Source: Chloroflexota bacterium (GTDB taxonomy: Bacteria > Chloroflexota > Anaerolineae > Aggregatilineales > Phototrophicaceae). Taken from it: DNA of 64,000 nt. The stretch spans positions 62,001 to 126,000 of the forward strand of contig JACAER010000016.1 of assembly GCA_013388745.1 (NCBI GenBank), given 5' to 3'. The translations under genes and the position numbers were made by a program. This document shows, piece after piece, positions 61,806-64,000 of this stretch (the stretch's first letter is position 1; every line of letters begins with the position of its first letter). Under the pieces are notes generated by a model, which saw only the letters and a program-made list of their open reading frames with translations, was not told the DNA's origin and searched no databases.

Positions 61806-62738
61806 CTAATCCGCAGCTTCGGGTTGTCTCACCAGAGTCAGCCAGCCATAGGGATCGGCTTTCTGTCCTGAGGTAATGGCAAAAAACGCTTCTTGCACCG
61901 CTTTGGTAATGGTGCCGGGTTTCCCCGCCCCAACCGGCTGGCGGTCAACCGACCGAATCGGCGTAATTTCCGCGGCTGTACCCGTGAAAAACATTTCGTC
62001 CGCGATGTACAGCATCTCGCGCGCGATCGGTTCGTAGCGGATGCTGTAGCCCAGATCGCGCAGGATGGTCAGCGCGCTGTCGCGAGTGACGCCGCTCAAA
62101 ATTGACTGCCAGACACCCGGTGTGTACACCACCTCATCAATAATAACGAACAGATTTTCGCCCGCGCCTTCGCTTACATAACCGTTGATGTCCAGCGCGA
62201 TGCCTTCGGCAAAGCCATTGTCATGCGCTTCCATGCTGACAAATTGGCTGTTGATATACTGCCCGCCGATTTTTGCCAGCGAAGCAAAGGTATCGGGCGC
62301 CATACGCCGCCACGAACTGACCTGCACATCAACACCGTTGTCGATGGCTTCGCTGCCGAGATACCGTCCCCACTCCATGGTAAAGATCACCATCTCTACA
62401 GGGTTTTTGCGCCCTTCCAGCCCGATAGCGCCCGCACCGCGATACACCAGAGGACGCACATAACAGGCTTCGTGCTTGTTGCGCCGGATCGTCTCGACAA
62501 TCGCGCTGTTGATATCGTTCTCGCTGTAGGGCAGTTCAAGGCGCGCGATCTTGCAGGAATTGATGAGGCGGCGGGTGTGCGGCTGCATACGGAACACTGC
62601 CGGTCCCTGTGGCGTCGCGTAGGCACGGATGCCTTCAAAGACGCTGGAGCCATAGTGCAGCGCGTGCGTGGTCACATGCACGGTTGCCTCTTCCCACTTA
62701 ATGAACTGCCCGTTTCTCCAAATAAACTCAGATGGCAT
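61806..62738 (-). CDS. ilvE: Branched-chain amino acid aminotransferase
   Basis: The 310 residues of a class IV aminotransferase start FIWRNGQFIKWEEATVHV, with RPLVYRGAGAIGLEG, the PLP-lysine region FASLAKIGGQYINSQFVSM and GYVSEGAGENLFVI, and TRDSALTILRDLGY near the C-terminus. It makes Leu, Ile and Val from their oxo-acids with glutamate. GGAGA precedes the ATG. It is the second ORF after the attenuator. Confidence 0.96.
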   Translation of the reverse strand: MPSEFIWRNGQFIKWEEATVHVTTHALHYGSSVFEGIRAYATPQGPAVFRMQPHTRRLINSCKIARLELPYSENDINSAIVETIRRNKHEACYVRPLVYRGAGAIGLEGRKNPVEMVIFTMEWGRYLGSEAIDNGVDVQVSSWRRMAPDTFASLAKIGGQYINSQFVSMEAHDNGFAEGIALDINGYVSEGAGENLFVIIDEVVYTPGVWQSILSGVTRDSALTILRDLGYSIRYEPIAREMLYIADEMFFTGTAAEITPIRSVDRQPVGAGKPGTITKAVQEAFFAITSGQKADPYGWLTLVRQPEAAD

Positions 62739-62782
62739 GGATGTTGTCTCCGTCAGGTAATGAAAAACAAAACGCGCCTGGC

Positions 62783-62974
62783 CTAATCTTCGGGATTGTA
62801 GATATCGGCAAGCGCGTCGTGTGTCGGCGAAAGGGTCTCGCTGTCATAAAAGCGCGGCAGGGGCTGCTCATCCTGCGGCGCTGCCACAGCCTCAGCCGCC
62901 TGTTGATAAGGTTCCGTCCAGGGGCTGGTGCTGTATTCGGCATAAACGTAGCCATTATTTTTCTGCGGTGCCAT
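62783..62974 (-). CDS. Hypothetical small protein, first gene after the attenuator (63 aa)
   Basis: The ATG at 62974 has AGGAG nine bases upstream, a good site. The sequence is polar and rich in Pro, Tyr, Asp and Glu (MAPQKNNGYVYAEYSTSPWT, later LPRFYDSETLSPTHDALA), probably extended or disordered. No family was recognised. It lies 27 bases after the attenuator terminator and 44 bases before ilvE, so it is co-regulated with the branched-chain genes. Confidence 0.7.
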   Translation of the reverse strand: MAPQKNNGYVYAEYSTSPWTEPYQQAAEAVAAPQDEQPLPRFYDSETLSPTHDALADIYNPED

Positions 62975-63000
62975 GGTATTTTGCTCCTGCTCTCCAAACG

Positions 63001-63029
63001 AAAACAGCCCCCGGCTTGGGGGCTGTTTT
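63001..63029 (-). terminator. Attenuator terminator of the ilv-leu operon
   Basis: AAAACAGCCCCC and GGGGGCTGTTTT form a 12-bp stem around AAGCC, ending in UUUUCGUUU on the minus strand. It lies between the leader ORF and the first structural gene. Its loop and 5' arm are also the second partner of the antiterminator, so terminator and antiterminator exclude each other. Confidence 0.9.
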
Positions 63030-63074
63030 GTTGCAACCGTGACTGTGATTTACGTCCGCGCGCCACCCAAGCCG
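63008..63074 (-). promoter_or_regulatory. Antiterminator pairing of the ilv-leu attenuator
   Basis: On the minus strand CGGCUUGGG (63074-63066), placed directly after the leader UAA, pairs perfectly with CCCAAGCCG (63020-63012) in the terminator. A bulged U and GGC/GCC extend it to 12 bp. A ribosome at the leader stop would cover the first arm and let the terminator form; a ribosome stalled earlier on Leu/Ile/Val codons would leave it free, so transcription continues. Confidence 0.8.
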
Positions 63075-63143
63075 TTATAACCCGCCGCTAAGGACGAGTA
63101 CAATAACGCTAATAAGGATGAGGCCGAACGACAACTTTTTCAT
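63075..63143 (-). CDS. Branched-chain amino-acid-rich leader peptide (22 aa)
   Basis: From the ATG at 63143 to the TAA at 63077-63075, 22 codons begin MKKLSFGLILISVIVLVLSG. Six Leu, three Ile and three Val make 12 of 22 residues; between codons 8 and 18, ten of eleven are branched-chain. This is the make-up of ilv/leu attenuator leader peptides. The SD is weak (GUGGA). The stop codon is adjacent to the antiterminator arm. A tiny membrane peptide is the alternative reading, but the setting favours a leader. Confidence 0.82.
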   Translation of the reverse strand: MKKLSFGLILISVIVLVLSGGL

Positions 63144-63175
63144 GATGATCTGTCCACATCTCTGAACTGCTGCAT

Positions 63176-63204
63176 AGCGTAACGTGCTTTAAAAAGTCTG
63201 TCAA
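63176..63204 (-). promoter_or_regulatory. Promoter of the ilv-leu operon
   Basis: On the minus strand TTGACA (63204-63199), a 17-base spacer and TACGCT (63181-63176) place transcription near 63169, about 26 bases before the leader ATG and about 170 bases before the end of the attenuator. The -35 is perfect; the -10 is fair. Confidence 0.7.
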
Positions 63205-63335
63205 TGTTTGGCTGTGAAATTGATTACATTGCGCCGAATTTTATATATTTTTACACCTTGCTATTGTGCATGGCACACAATCGACACTCATCAGATGCTC
63301 AGAGACGACCAAAACAGCACATCACCCTAAACTGC

Positions 63336-64000
63336 CTATCTGGAGAGCAGCGCTTTTGCCGCTTCGATCTGCTGCGCGACCGCAGAAGGCGCGGTGCCGC
63401 CCGCAGCGCTGCGGCGGGCTACTGCGGCGTCAAAATCAAACACTTCCCGCACATCTTCGGCGAACAACGGCGAAAGCTGGCGCAGCGAATCCAGCGGCAG
63501 TTGTGAAAGGCGCGCCGCAGCCGCCTGCGCCGCGCGGACAGCCTGCCCGACCACATGATGCGCTTGGCGGAAGGGCAGCCCGTTTTTCACCAGATAATCG
63601 GCCAGATCCGTCGCCAGAAGATCATCGCCCAGGGCCGCGCGCATTTTTTCGGCGTCGAGCTTCAGCGTGCGGATCACAGCGGTCAAAACGGGCAGCAGCA
63701 GCTTCACCGTATCCACCGCGTCGAAGAGCGCTTCTTTGTCTTCCTGCAAATCTTTGTTGTAGCCGCTGGGCAAGCCTTTAAGCGTGGTCATCAGCCCCGA
63801 CAAATGACCGATTAAACGCCCGCTTTTGCCCCGCGCCAATTCCAGCGGATCGGGGTTGCGCTTCTGCGGCATCAGGCTGGAACCGGTGCTGTAGCGATCA
63901 TCCAGGGCAATAAAGCCGAACAACGGATTGCTGTAGATGATGACATCCTCCGCCAGACGGCTGAGATGTGTGCCGGCCAGCGCCAGCGCAAATAAGGTCT
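63336..64000 (-). CDS. argH: Argininosuccinate lyase, C-terminal part (runs off the right edge)
   Basis: The visible part (about 221 residues) reads from LFALALAGTHLSRLAEDVII at the edge, through the fumarase/lyase signature GSSLMPQKRNPDPLELARGK with the catalytic Ser, to the C-terminal domain (GLPFRQAHHVVGQAVRAAQA) and the stop at 63336. ArgH splits argininosuccinate to arginine and fumarate. The N-terminal half is outside the window. The gap to the ilv-leu promoter (63205-63335) is AT-rich and holds no gene. Confidence 0.96.
   Translation of the reverse strand, partial: TLFALALAGTHLSRLAEDVIIYSNPLFGFIALDDRYSTGSSLMPQKRNPDPLELARGKSGRLIGHLSGLMTTLKGLPSGYNKDLQEDKEALFDAVDTVKLLLPVLTAVIRTLKLDAEKMRAALGDDLLATDLADYLVKNGLPFRQAHHVVGQAVRAAQAAAARLSQLPLDSLRQLSPLFAEDVREVFDFDAAVARRSAAGGTAPSAVAQQIEAAKALLSR

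Noticed and set aside
63075..63143. A T-box riboswitch for the ilv-leu operon
   Set aside because: No AGGGTGG-type T-box sequence or specifier-loop layout was found upstream; the leader-peptide attenuator explains the region.

Overview
The window looks like chromosomal DNA of a Chloroflexota bacterium, probably Anaerolineae-like. This is inferred from gene content and style: Pro/Thr-rich linkers after lipoprotein and signal peptides, a large multi-GAF hybrid kinase, an F420 ligase, a threonyl-tRNA synthetase without TGS domain, FHA and Clp-N proteins, and the citramalate route to isoleucine. No marker gene settles the taxonomy. There is no rRNA, CRISPR array, transposase, phage gene or plasmid origin. 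The window is mostly housekeeping and envelope genes in short operons.

Layout. 1-3.4 kb (minus): the start of a multiheme cytochrome c, then an operon of three small membrane proteins around a NodU/CmcH-type carbamoyltransferase that carries an in-frame TAA. 3.4-6.7 kb (minus): a zinc/manganese-type ABC importer and a VOC protein, behind a good promoter with a Fur-family-like operator. 6.7-11.8 kb: a receiver protein, a MinD-like ATPase, a cNMP-binding/pseudo-MinD fusion and an MFS permease with an inserted domain. 11.9-18.9 kb: rarA, small membrane proteins, an SRPBCC protein, tRNA-His, a stand-alone Clp-N protein, a TolB/SH3 protein and a hypothetical gene. 19-27.9 kb: thrS (in-frame TAG), a membrane protein, cofE, a ParB-like protein, surE and a P-type ATPase. 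27.9-45.6 kb: two histidine kinases, nnr, a vanadium-haloperoxidase-like protein, a polyprenyl synthase, a HAD-DinB fusion, dinG, an orphan tandem phosphate-binding-like protein and a truncated haemoglobin. 45.7-51.3 kb: a lipoprotein, thyX-ruvA-ruvC-yebC, and an FHA / Clp-N-kinase-like pair.

51.3-63.2 kb (minus) is a near-complete branched-chain amino-acid operon: ilvE-ilvB-ilvN-ilvC-(small ORF)-leuA-leuC-leuD-cimA-cupin-leuB. CimA together with LeuBCD gives 2-oxobutyrate without threonine deaminase, and IlvBN, IlvC and IlvE serve all three pathways. ilvD and ilvA are not in the window. In front of the operon the sequence shows a complete ribosome-mediated attenuator: a consensus-like promoter, a 22-codon leader ORF with 12 Leu/Ile/Val codons, a 12-bp antiterminator whose first arm starts directly after the leader stop, and a strong terminator that shares its second arm. 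The window ends inside argH.

Most notable: (1) the ilv-leu attenuator; (2) two conserved genes, thrS and the carbamoyltransferase, each broken by one stop codon where a Glu codon is expected; (3) a hairpin that pairs the leuA Shine-Dalgarno with an upstream SD-like sequence; (4) a Fur-type 7-1-7 operator next to the -10 of the metal importer; (5) a three-copy intergenic double-hairpin repeat.
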